Assembly: GCF_964355755.1 (NCBI RefSeq)
Contig: NC_092675.1
Coordinates: 20,600,912-20,660,911 of the forward strand
DNA length: 60,000 nucleotides
From: Antedon mediterranea
Lineage: Eukaryota > Echinodermata > Crinoidea > Comatulida > Antedonidae
Direction: 5' to 3'
Shown here: positions 1 to 13,260 of the stretch, piece after piece
How the letters are laid out: every line of letters begins with the position of its first letter
How positions within the stretch are numbered: the stretch's first letter is position 1
Made by a program: the position numbers and the translations under genes
Notes under the pieces: generated by a model
The model's input: the letters and a program-made list of their open reading frames with translations, nothing else
The model's database searches: none
What the model was told of the DNA's origin: nothing

Positions 1-779
1 AATATTAAAGGGAAAGTAAAAAGTACAGAAAATAAATTAATGAATCTTCAAACAGAAATCAAACCAGTTTGTTACATTTTTCAATAAATGAAATATTGCC
101 TATCAGAAGTAGTTTCTTTTCATGCCTTTGTTAAATGTCCTTTTGAACATTAGCCATGTGTAATTGCTGTTTTAGTATCATAGTAAATGTAAACTTTCCA
201 TGTGTGAACACCCTTTAACACCTTGCCCCACATTGCTTTCAGACATCATGCTTTATCTCCATAGCAACATTACCGGCTATTATTCCTTATGTCCTAAACT
301 GCTTTTGTCCTGTCAGTATTGCTATGAACTAAGAAGACATTTGTCTATGTCAATGATATTATTGTTAATAAAACAAATATACTCGCATATCTAAGATGAT
401 ATTTGTATCCAATATTAAAAATTAATAACTATCTGAATATACCCTTTTGTATAGTAATTGCCTTTGTCCCCAGTTAATAAACATGACTTGAATAAATGCT
501 AATTGTGTGTCTATACATAAATGTATGTATTTTTGGATTTAATTTACTTTGCATTTGTTTTTATAGAATATTCATTTAACGATGACTGTTTATAGTAAAT
601 CTTGTCTGGCTGCAATAACTGTTATACTGTCTGAGGTGGTGTACTTAAAGTAAAGTTATCTTCTGATGTAATTAATATTATTTACTTACTCTTTTTCATC
701 ATCAGTTAAAGTCACAAATGTACCTACAATGGTTGAGAGAAAAACTCTTCTTCTGCTTCTTTGTTTTGATACAATTAGA
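1..779. other. Gene-free AT-rich sequence
   Basis: I see no exon-like frame, RNA gene or strong repeat here. The 64-codon frame at 200-394 has no domain-like content. Confidence 0.5.
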
Positions 780-1279
780 GAGGTTTCACAATCTTACGAA
801 TACGATAACGAAAACGGATACGTCACGCACACGTATTCGTTTTCGTAAGCCATAAAAAAATCTGTTTCGCATGGCAACGAAATATTGAGGCGCGTCCAAA
901 ATATGACTGCGGTAAATTTGAGCAAAGCGCAGGTACGTGTAGCTTGGTGCTTGGCTGCCTAGGCCTAGCGTAACATCAAAGCGAGTGAGGACTTTAAAAA
1001 CTGCTATTTATCAAAATTGACTTGGCATTTTAGTAAATTACTTTAGTAAATTACTTTCAATGAAAGTATAATTATATTATAATCATGAATCATTCCTGAT
1101 TCAAATGCAAAATGTGCAAATAGATAAAAAACTATACTCGTTTTGTAGTTACGAATATGACTGGTGATATTCGTCAACACGAATACGCTTTACGAATATG
1201 AAATGGGGATCAGCTCAAAGTTTCACAAATGTATGACGTATCCGTTTTCGTTATCGTATTCGTAAGGTTGCGAAACCTC
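780..1279. mobile_element. 500-bp MITE with ~45-bp terminal inverted repeats
   Basis: The left end (gaggtttcacaatcttacga onward) and the right end (ending ttgcgaaacctc) are inverted complements over about 45 bp with only a few mismatches. Both arms contain ACGAATACGATAACGAAAAC and its complement. The interior holds further ACGAATAC-like motifs near each end and no coding frame. CAATT flanks both sides, but the target duplication is not convincing. It looks like a nonautonomous DNA transposon. Confidence 0.8.
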
Positions 1280-1837
1280 CCAATTGTCCCAAATTTTCCA
1301 TTTTATCAGATTTTATACATACATACCTACATAATAATTATTAACAATATTATTATTATTTTTATTTATTAAACTTTATCACTGCATACAAAAACAGCGG
1401 AAAGAAAGTGATGAACAGGTGAAAAGCACCTCTATCCACATCCCCCTTAACATATACATAACAGTAACAAAAATATTATTATTAGCAGTAGTGCCTTCCT
1501 CCTACGTTTAAGCCCTTCCTATGATATATTATTATTGTTTATTTTGAGTAATTGAAAAGATTTTAGAATGGCATCTTTTGAATATAGTAAAACATATGTT
1601 TTTAGACCAATTTCTTCAAAAGACAACTTTAAGCCATCTTTTCATGTCAAACATTCAGGTAACAGAGAGGTCAACAATACAATGTATATTGATAAAAAGA
1701 TCATAAAAGTGAAATTTAATCAACAATTTACATGATGAGACATTAAGTATAATTATACAACATTTTGTTTCCCAACCCAATTCTGTGTATAATCTTTAGG
1801 TTGGCCTACTATGTAGTAACAATGTGAAATAGTGACT

Positions 1838-1910
1838 CAGGACTAGAACCCATGACTCTAGGGATTTAAGCAAGCATGTCAACCATTAGACTACACACAC
1901 CTTACATTAT
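1838..1910 (-). repeat. tRNA-derived repeat remnant
   Basis: On the minus strand this reads like a decayed tRNA: an A-box-like TAGTCTAATGG and a B-box-like GGGTTCTAGTCC at tRNA spacing. The acceptor stem is not intact, so it is a SINE remnant rather than a tRNA gene. Confidence 0.4.
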
Positions 1911-3717
1911 AAACATTTGTTACGAACATTAAAGCATTTTGTGACTAGCTGCGTTATCATTCTTCACTTTTATTTTATTAGTATTATGCAGATAGCACTC
2001 TAGAGAAAAATAATGTTTTATTATACTACAATTTAAAATGATAAATGAAACCAACTGATATTTTATTTTCACATGCGTACATTACAAATTAAATGACTAA
2101 TCATGTTTTATTGTTTATTTACTTTTAAATTTATTTATTGATTTCATCAATCAAAATGATTGAAATAAAATGTATTTATTCTTTTAAAATAACTTTAATA
2201 TATGTTCTTAAATTACACCACATATAGATAACCCAATATGCTGTATGTAATTTTTCAAATTATAATCCAATTTAAATAATTTTATACTCATGTAATTTGG
2301 TATCTAACTGAAAAGACCGAATTTCTTTGGTGTTGATTCATCCCTGTAAGAAAAATTAAATTACAATTTGATAATTCATAATAAAACTGGAAATAATTTA
2401 ATATTTGATAACTTTGTAAACATTTATTAAGTGATTGCTCCCGTGTGTAGATAGATCACCAATCGGAACCCATTAAGACAACCGAAATGACGTGTGAATG
2501 AATGAATTCCTTCAATATTCTCTCACGATGCTTGTCAAAGTAATCACTTTTCCATCTCAATAATTAAATATTGGAACCAATGGGCATAAAATTGATTAAT
2601 CGGACGTGATGTTTAAGTGCTGTGGTGGTGAAGTTGGAAGCTTAACTTTAAATGTGTTAATTTCTTTTGTTTGCGGTGAATGATGATGATAATGAGAAAA
2701 CAAACAAGTTATGAATAAACTAGATTGCAGCATAGACAAATTACTTTCCCTATATGATTGGAATAAAAAGTGTACATATAAGGAATTCATTTTTGGAGTT
2801 TTAGAATTAAAAGAGAAAAGAGAAATTAACCATAAGCAAATGCAAGGTCAAACTTTGTTTAGTTTGTGAATTAAAGTTTTATGTTTTATGAACCAGTTTA
2901 AATAATTTAATTTGATTTAGTCAAATTCCAACAGCAGCAAAACACAACCCCTCTCCCACCCCCCTCTACCTAAAAAAAGACAACAACTTTGCAATATAGC
3001 TGTGTACAAGTTATAATGTGATGGTTTGAAATTATACCAAGAATATTCTCCCTAGATTGGCCTACTATATACCAATACAAATATATTTAAGATACCAAAC
3101 TAGCTTTCCACATCCACATCATCTAGTTTATCTAATATATATTTAGATATCAATTTTATTTTAAAACTTAATCAGATTAAAAAGGAAAGTGGGAGCTGAA
3201 GAAAAGGAAGGGGTGTTGTGTTTGTGAATCTTATATTCTCATACTTAAATTTACAATGTTCTACTAGTTTTTGCAGTGTTTTACAGTATAATTGCTTTCT
3301 AATTAAAGCATGTAATGTTCCATCTTAATATTATATTACATTCATATAACATTTACTGATATCATATTTCACATGTTTCTAGATTGTTAAAACATTATTA
3401 AGCATTACATATCAATATACATTACTTAATGTTGCTGCACGAAGTCAGTCGGCTTGTATTATTGTAATGGCGTAATGTAGTACTGCCATTTTAACTTAAC
3501 AGATAAAAAAGCATCAATCTATTAATGGGATGTGAATATAAGAAACTGAAGCAGGTGCATTGATGAAGACTAGATGCAACACATTTTGAGACTAATAGAT
3601 AATATTCAATTAAAACTATAATAAATGTAAGTTGATCTGACAGTATCTAAAGTTGAAGAAAAAGAAAGAAAGAAAGTTTGCTTTTATGTGGAAAAAGAAT
3701 ATACTTATGTAGAAATT

Positions 3718-3843
3718 CAGAGGACACCTATTAAAAACAATTTCATGTGAAACAAATGAATTATAACTACCCCCTATTCAGAGGACACTCCTCTATTAAG
3801 GGGACACTTTGTTAGGTCCAATTTATAGAGGTTTTATTGTAGT
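3718..3843. repeat. Copy of the CTATTAAGGGGACAC dispersed family
   Basis: It contains gaggacacctattaaa, gaggacactcctctattaag and gggacactttgttagg, ending in the tattgtagtagag motif found at the ends of other copies in this window. Confidence 0.6.
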
Positions 3844-4652
3844 AGAGTCATATCAAATTATTATTAATAAATCTATCATTGAGAAGAAGATATGATTTTG
3901 AACAGTTAGTTTATCTAGTGTAGGTATAGACACACGTGAACGACCAATACCACTTCTAGGTTGGTTAATTTAGTTAATTTATAGATATATAATATGGTAA
4001 AACCCTTTTTCAAAATGCTTCTTTGTACACCTTTATATAACATCTTAAATCTTATACATTTTGCGGATGTAATTATCATCTTTCTAAAAGTATCCTCAAG
4101 CAAAGTAATCATGTAGCCGCAACTAAGCCGACTGAATTTTTCTTTCAAAAACTTTGAATACAAAATTTAATCATCGAAGATCATTTGACTTTTTGTCACT
4201 TGTTTTAAAAAGTCCTTGCAGTAAAATTAGTGTGCATTCTATAGGTTAATCATTGTTCATGGTTACAATATGTTGAATAGAGTAAGTTGAGATGAATGTT
4301 TTGCTTCTAATTGTGATCATTAACACAGGTTGTCGGTACATCAAAACAGAAGGTAATCAATTAGAATCATATCTATAACATTCATGATCCAAAATGTAGG
4401 CTTCATTTCTGAAAATATTGAGATCAAGAGAAATTAATCATCTATTTTGATACTTTGAACTATTAGCAGATAGCTTTTTGATTCTTATGCTCATCACAAT
4501 ATCCTGGTTTGGCTTTGAAATGCCAAAGGGTAATTTATCATTTATATCATATTCATAAAATGGGTTCTTTGGAGATGGGTCAACATTACTTGGTTTATTA
4601 TAACACACACATGAGTATTAGTTCTATTGCATGGCAAAAAATTTCATTCAAT

Positions 4653-4920
4653 GGTTCTATTACATGGCAGATGGGCATGGTTTTTTGTACTATGGTTTTA
4701 GAATTCTGTGCAATGTGAGCCTGGTGTCAGTTGCATGTTTAAAACCAACTTGTAATGTGCACTGCCTGTTCTATTCCATGGAAAAAATTCCATTTAATGG
4801 CTCTATTCAATGATTCTATTACATGGCAGATGGCAGCAATTTTTTGTACTATGGTTTTAGAATTCTGTGCAATGTGAGAATGTGAGCCTAGTGTCAGTTG
4901 CATGTTTAAAACCAACCTGT
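4653..4920. repeat. Tandem duplication, ~160-bp unit, two copies
   Basis: The block starting ttctattacatggcagatgg at 4653 recurs near 4812. Both copies share ttttttgtactatggtttta, gaattctgtgcaatgtga and gtgtcagttgcatgtttaaa. A shorter copy of the start (tctattgcatggc) precedes them. Confidence 0.75.
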
Positions 4921-6588
4921 AGTGTATGCTGTCTGTAATTATCTCAGCTTGACAAAAATGGGAGCACTGTTTTTGAATGGCCTAGAAATTGATTAAAGAT
5001 AGAAACAAGGGGTTAATTGAATAGTGAATCAAAGTTTACATCAGTGTGTTATAATACAAATAATTGAAATTCATTCAGTCTTATTTTACTCATTAAATAG
5101 AAAAGTTAGTCATAACAATATTCTCCCCATTCAACTCATAAAGATTTGTAAAATAATATTTTATGTTCATAAATTACTGTTGTATTCAGCCTACTCAAAT
5201 GATTTTCGAAAGTGAATATTGTTTGATTAAAATTTATGACATTTAAACTATCTTTGATATTTGTATAAAATATTTTTTAATTAGCAAACGAAAGAAGTTT
5301 GATTCGATATAAGGTTAATGGTCAGAATTGATTTGTATAATGGTCTGACTCATCTTATGAACAAAAGCTTTACAACACATATTTATGTTAATAGTAATAT
5401 TTATTAGATAATAAGTCATATACATCAAAGAATATGACATTCTAAATTCTAATCCGAAAAACTCATCAATTGACACCCATATTGAGGGCCACTTTCCTGT
5501 GAAACATACCAAAGCAATATATGATATTTAACTCCATATCCCTTATTCAAACTTGTCGCTTTAACAGGGTTTCTACCTCTGTTTGGCATGATTTTATTTT
5601 ACAATGTGATTTTATTTTACTTTGATTTTTAGAACATCAGACATTTATTGTGAATTGGGTTGGACGTCAACTATATGCAGGACAATTTACACAGCTTAGA
5701 GTTGTTTGCACTGTATACCACTCCCATTAAATTCTTTAAAGTGCTTAAATAAAAGACAGTTAAAATTCTATTGTGTTTCGTGATTTATAATTGATTGAAA
5801 CATTTATAATTTGATACTAAATTGTTTTAATTAGAATAACAATTAAGAGGTTTTAGCAAAAAATGCTTTAAAAAGATACAGTTTTAGAAACAATGTCAAA
5901 TGTATTGTTTTAGTAGAATCATCTATTTAATGTTTGTACTAATGCTGTATAATGATAATCAAATTCAATTATAAGATCCAAGTAATACCGTTTAACTTAA
6001 AGTGGTTGTATAATTAAATTGAGATTAGTTGGTGCCAATTTAATAAACTCCAAAGACAGTATAATTAATATAATATATTATGTTTTATTATTTTTGTAAA
6101 TTGAAATCATTGAATCATAAAATTACATTTCATTTTAAAGTGTAACATTACGATCTTATTCTATAAATGTGTAAGGAGATGGTGACGGCCTGCTGAAGTG
6201 ATAAAGTAAAGTTTAAATTTAATCATCTTTTTCATTTACCTCAAGTCAACTTTAAATGAATTAATTTTCATTTCACTTTAGTACATCACATCTTCTATAC
6301 TCAACTCTATCATAAATTGTCTACATCAATGCATCATGAGAAACCTAGTAGACAGCACAGTCCATCGGGAGGAGTTAAACAGACACAAAATATAGTACAC
6401 ATACCATTTGATATCCTTTGAACTCATAAAGTTAAATTATCTATGTCTTAATTTTCTAGATATTCTAATATTAAACTATTATAAAAGAAGAATTAAACAC
6501 AGATGTTTTGGACATATTAATATTTATTATTTGGATATATATATTAAATAAAAATTTTATGTTAAATAAAAAAGAATGTTATTATTAA

Positions 6589-6843
6589 TTTATTAAGTTT
6601 CAGTCTGCTACTAAATTATGTAAAATAATAAGTAAGCAAATGTATAACTGTTTTATTAGAAAAAAAGGTATAGAACCAAAATGTCAAATAAAATGGCAGT
6701 TGTACTTTAATACTACAATTGATTGGAAATTAACCTGGGAGCGTAAAATAAAATTAATTAAGGAAAACAAGCTCAAACAAATTAACTTTAAGTTACTACA
6801 TAGGATTATTCCAACTAGAAAGAGGTTATGTACGTGCCTGTGA
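6589..6843 (+). pseudogene. LINE reverse-transcriptase C-terminal fragment
   Basis: The frame open from 6589 to the TGA at 6841 encodes a Lys-rich segment with KWQLYFN, IDWKLTWE and QINFKLLHRIIPT. This matches the pattern seen just after the reverse-transcriptase domain of non-LTR retrotransposons in marine invertebrates (idW...KL..f.yKiLHRIiPT). A stop ends it and no RT core or endonuclease is present, so it is a dead 5'-truncated fragment. The same frame reopens to 7116 after two stops without a recognisable motif. Confidence 0.55.
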
Positions 6844-7368
6844 AATTTATATGTAAAAAAATGTCTCTTCTCTTTGGATTTAATTTTTGTTGTTTGTTAC
6901 ATTTGAGAACTAGTGCTGTTCCACGTACCTTTTACTAAGATGAGAATAGACAAAAATCACTATCCAATCAGATTTGAACAATACTATACTATGAAAGCCC
7001 AGTTGTCTATTATAGTAGAATGTCTGATATGTTATGAAGTTGAAGATTCTGCATTTGTAGATCGGTTTGGGTTTTTTTCTTATTCTTATAGATTTTCTTA
7101 TCTTCAAAGTTTATAAATAAAGTAATTTTCTGTATATTTCATTTAATTTCTCTTTATTTCGGACATAATAAACAAAAGTTACTAAACATATATAAATCCA
7201 AAGGCAAATTACTGAAAAAAAATGACAATGCTGTGGGTATCAGTGGCTGGATCTCAATGAAGATACAAAAAAAAAGCAAAAGGCTAAATCAAAACGATAA
7301 AGTAAACAGCCACAGCCATAAACATATATATATCTAAATCAATTGTTTTGCGTAGCACTGTGTAAATT

Positions 7369-7590
7369 ATATATAAATCATACTCTAAATTATAGAAACA
7401 GTGCTCATATTCAGAACAGGATCTCATAATCGTGTCGAGCATAGCTCATTGGCGAAAGTTCCGTATTTTTTAGTTGTATGAAAAAATGTCTCTGGCTGGT
7501 TTCGAACCTGCAACCTCTCGACGCGATTATGAGATCATGTTCCGAATATGAGCACTGTTTCTATAATTTACAGTATGATTTATATATATA
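7369..7590. mobile_element. Foldback element with ~70-bp inverted arms and tRNA-like core
   Basis: The left arm (tcatactctaaattatagaa through ctcataatcgtgtcgag) is the near-perfect inverted complement of the right arm (ctcgacgcgattatgagatc through ttacagtatgatttata). The central loop carries tagctcattggcgaaag, which fits an RNA polymerase III A box, and on the other strand ggttcgaaaccagcc, which fits a B box. It is likely a foldback DNA element built around tRNA-like sequence. Confidence 0.7.
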
Positions 7591-10500
7591 TATCTAGGTG
7601 GTTTGTGTTTTCTTCTAGATTTATTGTGATCTTCTACACTAATAAACTGTTAATACCAATACAAATATTAACTGAATAATTGAATATTAGCATTAAAATT
7701 TGCAAGATATTACAAACAAAACTTTCTGGTCTTCCAGACTACATATGTTATACACTGACCTTAAGAATAGTACGTTTACTCTATATTAGAGAATTGTTAA
7801 TTCTGTTAGTCCAGTAATGGACTTATTGGCTATAATAAAGGCCTGACTCATTCTACTTCATATTAGGTTACGTTTAAAAAGGATAAAGTTGCAGGCTCAA
7901 TGGTCTTACCAAATATTGACACATACGCAATTGACCATTGAAACTGGCTGCTACATTTCATTAGTAGCTGCCCAGCCCTTTAATATTATCTCTGAGATGG
8001 CTTCAATCGCTTTAATATCATCTTTGAGATGCCTTCAAGGCTTTTAATATCATCTTTAAGATGTTTTACGCCATTAGCTTGTCTACAGCTTGTTAAAATC
8101 GTATGAATGCTTGAAAAGGTGAGCTTTTGGTGTCCTACTTTTCAAGATAGTCATCAAAATGATGTCATTTTATTAAATACATTTAATCTTAATATAGTAT
8201 TTCAAATCACTATGAAACAACTTAGTAAACAAGTTTTGTATTGAATATAGTTTATGATAATTTATAAATCTTGATGTTAATTATCTTTAATGCAATTGCA
8301 TACCTAATGTAAATCTGTTTATGAATTTAAGATAAAGAGATGGAGTTTTTCCAAACATTCTACTGATAAATAAAAAATAACCTCAATTAAAAGTTTAAAG
8401 AATTAAACAAAGTGTCACTTCAAGAGGTATTAAAGTATATAACTTTCCCTTGTTAGTTTCACAGGAAATATTCACTGTTTCACATGGCATTTTTCCCCCT
8501 TAAATGTCCCATGAATAGGAGTGTCTCAAATGAAGGGTTCTACTGCAAAAATAATAAGTATAATATAATTATAATATAAATAGATGTCTTTCCACATTCA
8601 AATATGTTACTTTGCAAATATTGTGATTCATTCTTTGTCATATTAAAAAAATAATTAGTTGCAAGATATTTTAAAATATAATAATTGTTTTATACTTGTA
8701 TGAATACTGTCCTATATATAGATTGTCATTACTTTGTTGATGGAGTTGAAGATGGTTTTCCTAAAGCCCATCAAACAATTATTTCAATCTTCTTTGTAAC
8801 CAGAACTCGTTTACTTCATACTTAAATAATTAATCATCTTACGGCTTATTTCAAAACTGATTAGAAATGTTTAAGAATCAGGTTAATTATAATTACCTTA
8901 TCCGATTGGATTGCTGTTAATTGATTTGTTTCAAGAGAAGCAACGAACAAACACGGTCTTTAATAATTGGATCTGTGTCGAAAATTAAAAACTAATTATG
9001 ATTTGAGTAAACATAAAAAGGTCATCTGCAACTCAATAAATTGAGAAAGTAAATCTAAACTTAAAGAAGAACCTCCTTGCATTACTTACTTAATGCAGAA
9101 TTGGATTTTCATTTTCTGCATGTTACGGAAAGAGAGCGTTTCTGCAAAATGATTGGAGCATTGGGGATTAACTGACTTGTTGGTAAAGCAAAGTTAATCT
9201 GAGATTTAATGAGGCAGTTCTTGAAGATCAGTAATGTTTTTCGTAGATGTTGTAATAATTCCATATCATTGCTCAAAGTTTTTTTATATCTTAGATTACC
9301 ATAAGAGCGTTAACAAAGTTAATTAATCTTAATAGCAAATTCTTAGAAAGATTTGTCAGATTAATATCTTTATAGCACTATTTTAAGAATTTAGCACAAA
9401 TAATTTAACTTAACAAATATTAACAACTATTTGTGGGAAGCTGCGACATTTTTGAGAAAATGAAAACAAGCTCAAAGTGTGAAACATCAAATATCTATTT
9501 AATTTAGAAAAAGTGTATTTATTTTAATTTAATGTGTCTCCTTTGCATTTATTTATTACTACTATGCGAGACATATTCAAGATCAGTTGCAGTGACAAAT
9601 GTTTGTGTTTGACAAATGATGGCGCTAGCATGATGTGAAGCATTTTTTGAATACTGATTCATGAGTAATGAGTTCGATTGTTTGCAAGCTTTTCTGTATG
9701 ATAAATGGATTAGAGGAAATATTTGTCTTATTTAATCTCCTTGAAACATCCATACTTGAAAGTTTGGAACCATTTTTGTCAACTGCAGGCTTATAGTATA
9801 CAAATAATGGGTGTTTATGAGTGGATTGAGGAGAATAATTCTTTGCTATAAAAAATCAAATGTTATATTCAATGAGACAAAGCAAAGTTAAATAGGATAG
9901 GATTTCAACGAACAAAAATGAATTTTCTAAACTTTCAATAAATAAAAAATATTTAGGCTAACTGCATACAATATCAATTTTGTTACAAAATATTAACATG
10001 CATAGTAGTAGATTCAACCATTGAAATGAAAGAAAATACATCATACGAAATCAACCAATCAAATTGTAAAGATACATTTAGGGGTGGTATAAATGTTCAT
10101 TAGTTTGAACCCTGGTTGGTGATAAGAATGCATCCCCATACTTTTATTTGTGTATTGGCTTGAACTTTACTTTCTTCCTTTTTCCTGAACTTCTTCATTC
10201 TTCCTGATCTTTTTCAATTGTTTTCACATCACTTTAAGACTTTGTTTTAATCCTTAACGATCAAAACAAGCAGGGTTTTTGTACTAATCAAGCTCAGCTG
10301 TCTCTTTCTCCAATATTCCTACCCAGTTCTAACTACTGTGTAAAACAAAAAGTTCATCTAAAATGCCATCAAATCAACCATAAAATAGAAACATTACCTA
10401 AGATACATCAACTGAACTGTGGAAGAATGCAACTGTTTCATTTTACTTCATTATAAAAACAGCATGATTCCTGGCATATCCACTTCACAATAAATTTGCA

Positions 10501-12076
10501 TCAGCGCTGCTTAGGTCAATGTTTGTGGCTATGATATCCGTAATTGCTTGTTATTCTACATGTGATATGCCTCTGTCTGTTTGCAATCTATTAATAGTAT
10601 TATAGATTGAAAATTGATAATTCTAATTTAATTAGATTTTTAATTTAGTAGATTCTATATTAAGAAAAGAGAATAACTTTAAAACAAATTTATAATGTTG
10701 TTGTTTATCATGAAAAAAACATTTATTTTTAAAACCATGATAGGAATTATTTTGCATTACAGCTATAATTCAATTCCATTTATTATAGTATTTGCATAAA
10801 ATACTGTACATAGAAAAATTGTGTTGCTCTGAAATAGCACAATACAATAAAAAAAATAGAAAGTACAAAAACCTTGACACACCATTCTCTAACGTTCAGT
10901 GCTCTTAATGACAAATGGGTAAACACTATTCTGGAATCTGTTTGTATGAGAGGTGATGGACCAGAAATGTGTGCCACTCCAATTCCAAAACTTAGTGCAT
11001 GGAATGGGTTGGGTCTTGTAAAATTAAATGTGTTTTCATAAGTTTTAAGGAAGATATGTTACATGTACCATTCACAAGTTCCATACTGGCGTTTCTTTGA
11101 AAAAAGTGTAATCAACTAATACTGTACTTTTTGACCATACATTTTCCTTACGTCTTTTTGTGCACTTTCGTTGTTGACATATTGTTCATGTAACATATTC
11201 ATATTTGTCTTTTAATGGATAGATATTGGATACGTGTTTGCTATGTGCTTTATACAATGATAACCATTACAGTAGATAAATGTTACACAACTAATTACAT
11301 CGCCACTTGAGGGTACTTTCATGTTCAGCAGCCACCAAACGGCGCTCGTTTGTCTGTCTGCAACGTTGGACAGGGGCTGAAATGGATCAGTAACAACAGC
11401 ATACACCCTACTCTTACGAAAGATATACTATGAATATACTATATGAATTGCACACTAGCCAGATGTCTATACTGGGCTTCCGAAATGGTAAAGGAGCGCC
11501 TTGAATTTGTGCCGATTTTACGGCTACGCTTTTGGCGCCCCTGTCACTTGTTTATTAAGAGAAATTGAGGAAAAACTCCATACAAACCTACTGGTATTGT
11601 GGTAGCTTCATATTGCAAACATCAAAGGCATATTGATGAAAAGCATAGTTGATCATAATGTTGATTAATTTTTTGTTGTGGATGCATTTCACGTCATTCA
11701 GTCAAAAAGTCTTTGATATGAGGTCACTCCGCCAACCTAATTCTTTGTTGATTTTTGTCATTCATAAAATAAAAATGTAATTATCTAAAGTGGTGTTTAT
11801 AGTAAGATTGTCAATTAATTAACTATGCGTAACCATGAAGATTACCAATAACAATATCTATTAATATATTAATATAGAAACCAATCTACTAAAAAAATGT
11901 ATTTAGTGCCTGTTAACAGGGGTGGGTCAAAACGTGGGAAAAGAAGGGGAACCAAAAAGTATACGCAGTTAAGCCCCCATAAATTTTGGAAATAAATAAC
12001 TTAAGTTCAGCACTTATAATGTCACAATTTCTTAGGCTATCAGCAAAAGCTATTTGAGCAGAATGATACTTTATGA
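7591..12076. other. Gene-free intergenic stretch
   Basis: Apart from the short tandem repeat at 7978 and a degraded GGGGACAC-family copy around 8460-8549, I see no supported feature. The short frames at 10783 and 11212 (minus strand) have no domain-like content. Confidence 0.45.
7978..8066. repeat. Three tandem ~33-bp repeats
   Basis: The unit tttaatatcatctttgagat plus gccttcaagg occurs three times with a few changes (tctctgagatgg, tctttgagatgc, tctttaagatgt). Confidence 0.6.
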
Positions 12077-12211
12077 ACTATCTACACTATCAACTAGTTT
12101 GACAAATATGGTAGTGATGTTCCCAAATATGGTAGTGATATGACATCATCATGTTCATATATGGGCACATCATACTTTTTTGTCACATAAAGTTTGATAG
12201 TGCAGCTTTAG
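12077..12211. mobile_element. Palindromic MITE family R1, copy A
   Basis: It starts ctatctacactatcaactag and ends agtttgatagtgcagctt. The centre has the family's paired aaatatggtagtgatatgac and catatatgggcacatcat motifs. Five other copies lie in the window. Confidence 0.7.
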
Positions 12212-13137
12212 ATTGGAAGGTAATGTTTCTATTGTTAGAATCTCATTGCGTTTATTTGAGTCTCAATATAACGTCATGTTTGACCAATACATTAAAGTGT
12301 TGCATTTGAAAAATAGTAAAGTAATATCAAAGTGAACTGAGCATTCAAACAACTTAGCGAAATAAATGGTTAATGGACAAGTATGACTAAAATAATTGTT
12401 GAGTAAAACATTTGATTATAAAATAATTGTCTTAAGTACGAAGGTAGTCTGTGGATATAAAAGTAAGTGCCCTAGATTCTGTGTAAAGTTAAACTGTACT
12501 CTACAGTACATTCGGTTTCAGTGATTTAATCTTTTCTAAAAATACTAAAAAATATAAATATTTGTTTATTTGTTTGTATTGTGTTGCGTAGTTATATATA
12601 ATTTGAAAAATAAATATAAAGCTATAAATAAATTAAAAGCATTTTATAGTTTGGTATAGAGTAGGTGGAAATGATGAAGATACAAACAAAATTAAATGTA
12701 AATTTGATTTAAAAGATAATTTAATATAACTATAAAGCTGTAATTTTTATTTTATAAAATCAAATACTGTTTTTCGAAACCTGATATTTCAATACTGTAT
12801 TTTGTTTCAATTTGAGTAACCGTTCTTTCTATTCAATTATTTTTCATTGTTTTTTTTTTTTAATTCAAGGTCTTTTTATTTTGTTTTACAAAGGTAGCAA
12901 TTACATTGTAGTTTTGAATAATTTAATATTTTTTCCTATAATAATTAATACTTTTCTATAGATTTTGACATTTACTTAACTATATAGCGTCTAAAATCTT
13001 TCTTTTAAAATTAGACTCCTTACTTACTTCCAAAGAAGTATCAATTAATTAATTCATATTGAATTGCTATAATTTTTATATAGATAAAAAAGTAGAAACA
13101 AAATGCTGTATCAAAAAGATGGACGAATAATAATAGT

Positions 13138-13260
13138 AACATGTTCAGTGGCAGATCCAGGGTTTAAAAAACAAGGGTGGGCCAAAAACGGCTGAACTGA
13201 ACCCAAAGTTCTACCCCTAAATACCTCTAAATTTATTCTCCCCTCCCCCTCCCACCCCAA
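13138..13260. repeat. Possible end of a DNA transposon (GGCAGATCCAGGG)
   Basis: The stretch cagtggcagatccagggttt followed by a run ending gggtgggcc resembles the ends of short DNA elements with GGCGGATCC termini, one of which is seen whole at 44105. I found no matching opposite end. Confidence 0.3.

Larger units (their letters stand above)
1281..6588. other. Gene-free intergenic stretch with repeat remnants
   Basis: No coding exon is recognisable. The stretch holds a tRNA-like remnant (~1838-1910), a short GAAA microsatellite near 3656, a copy of the GGGGACAC repeat (3718-3843) and a tandem duplication (4653-4920). The rest is AT-rich with stops in all frames. Confidence 0.5.

Noticed and set aside
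200-394. 64-codon open frame on the + strand
   Set aside because: AT-rich sequence yields many such frames by chance. There is no domain, splice or codon signal.
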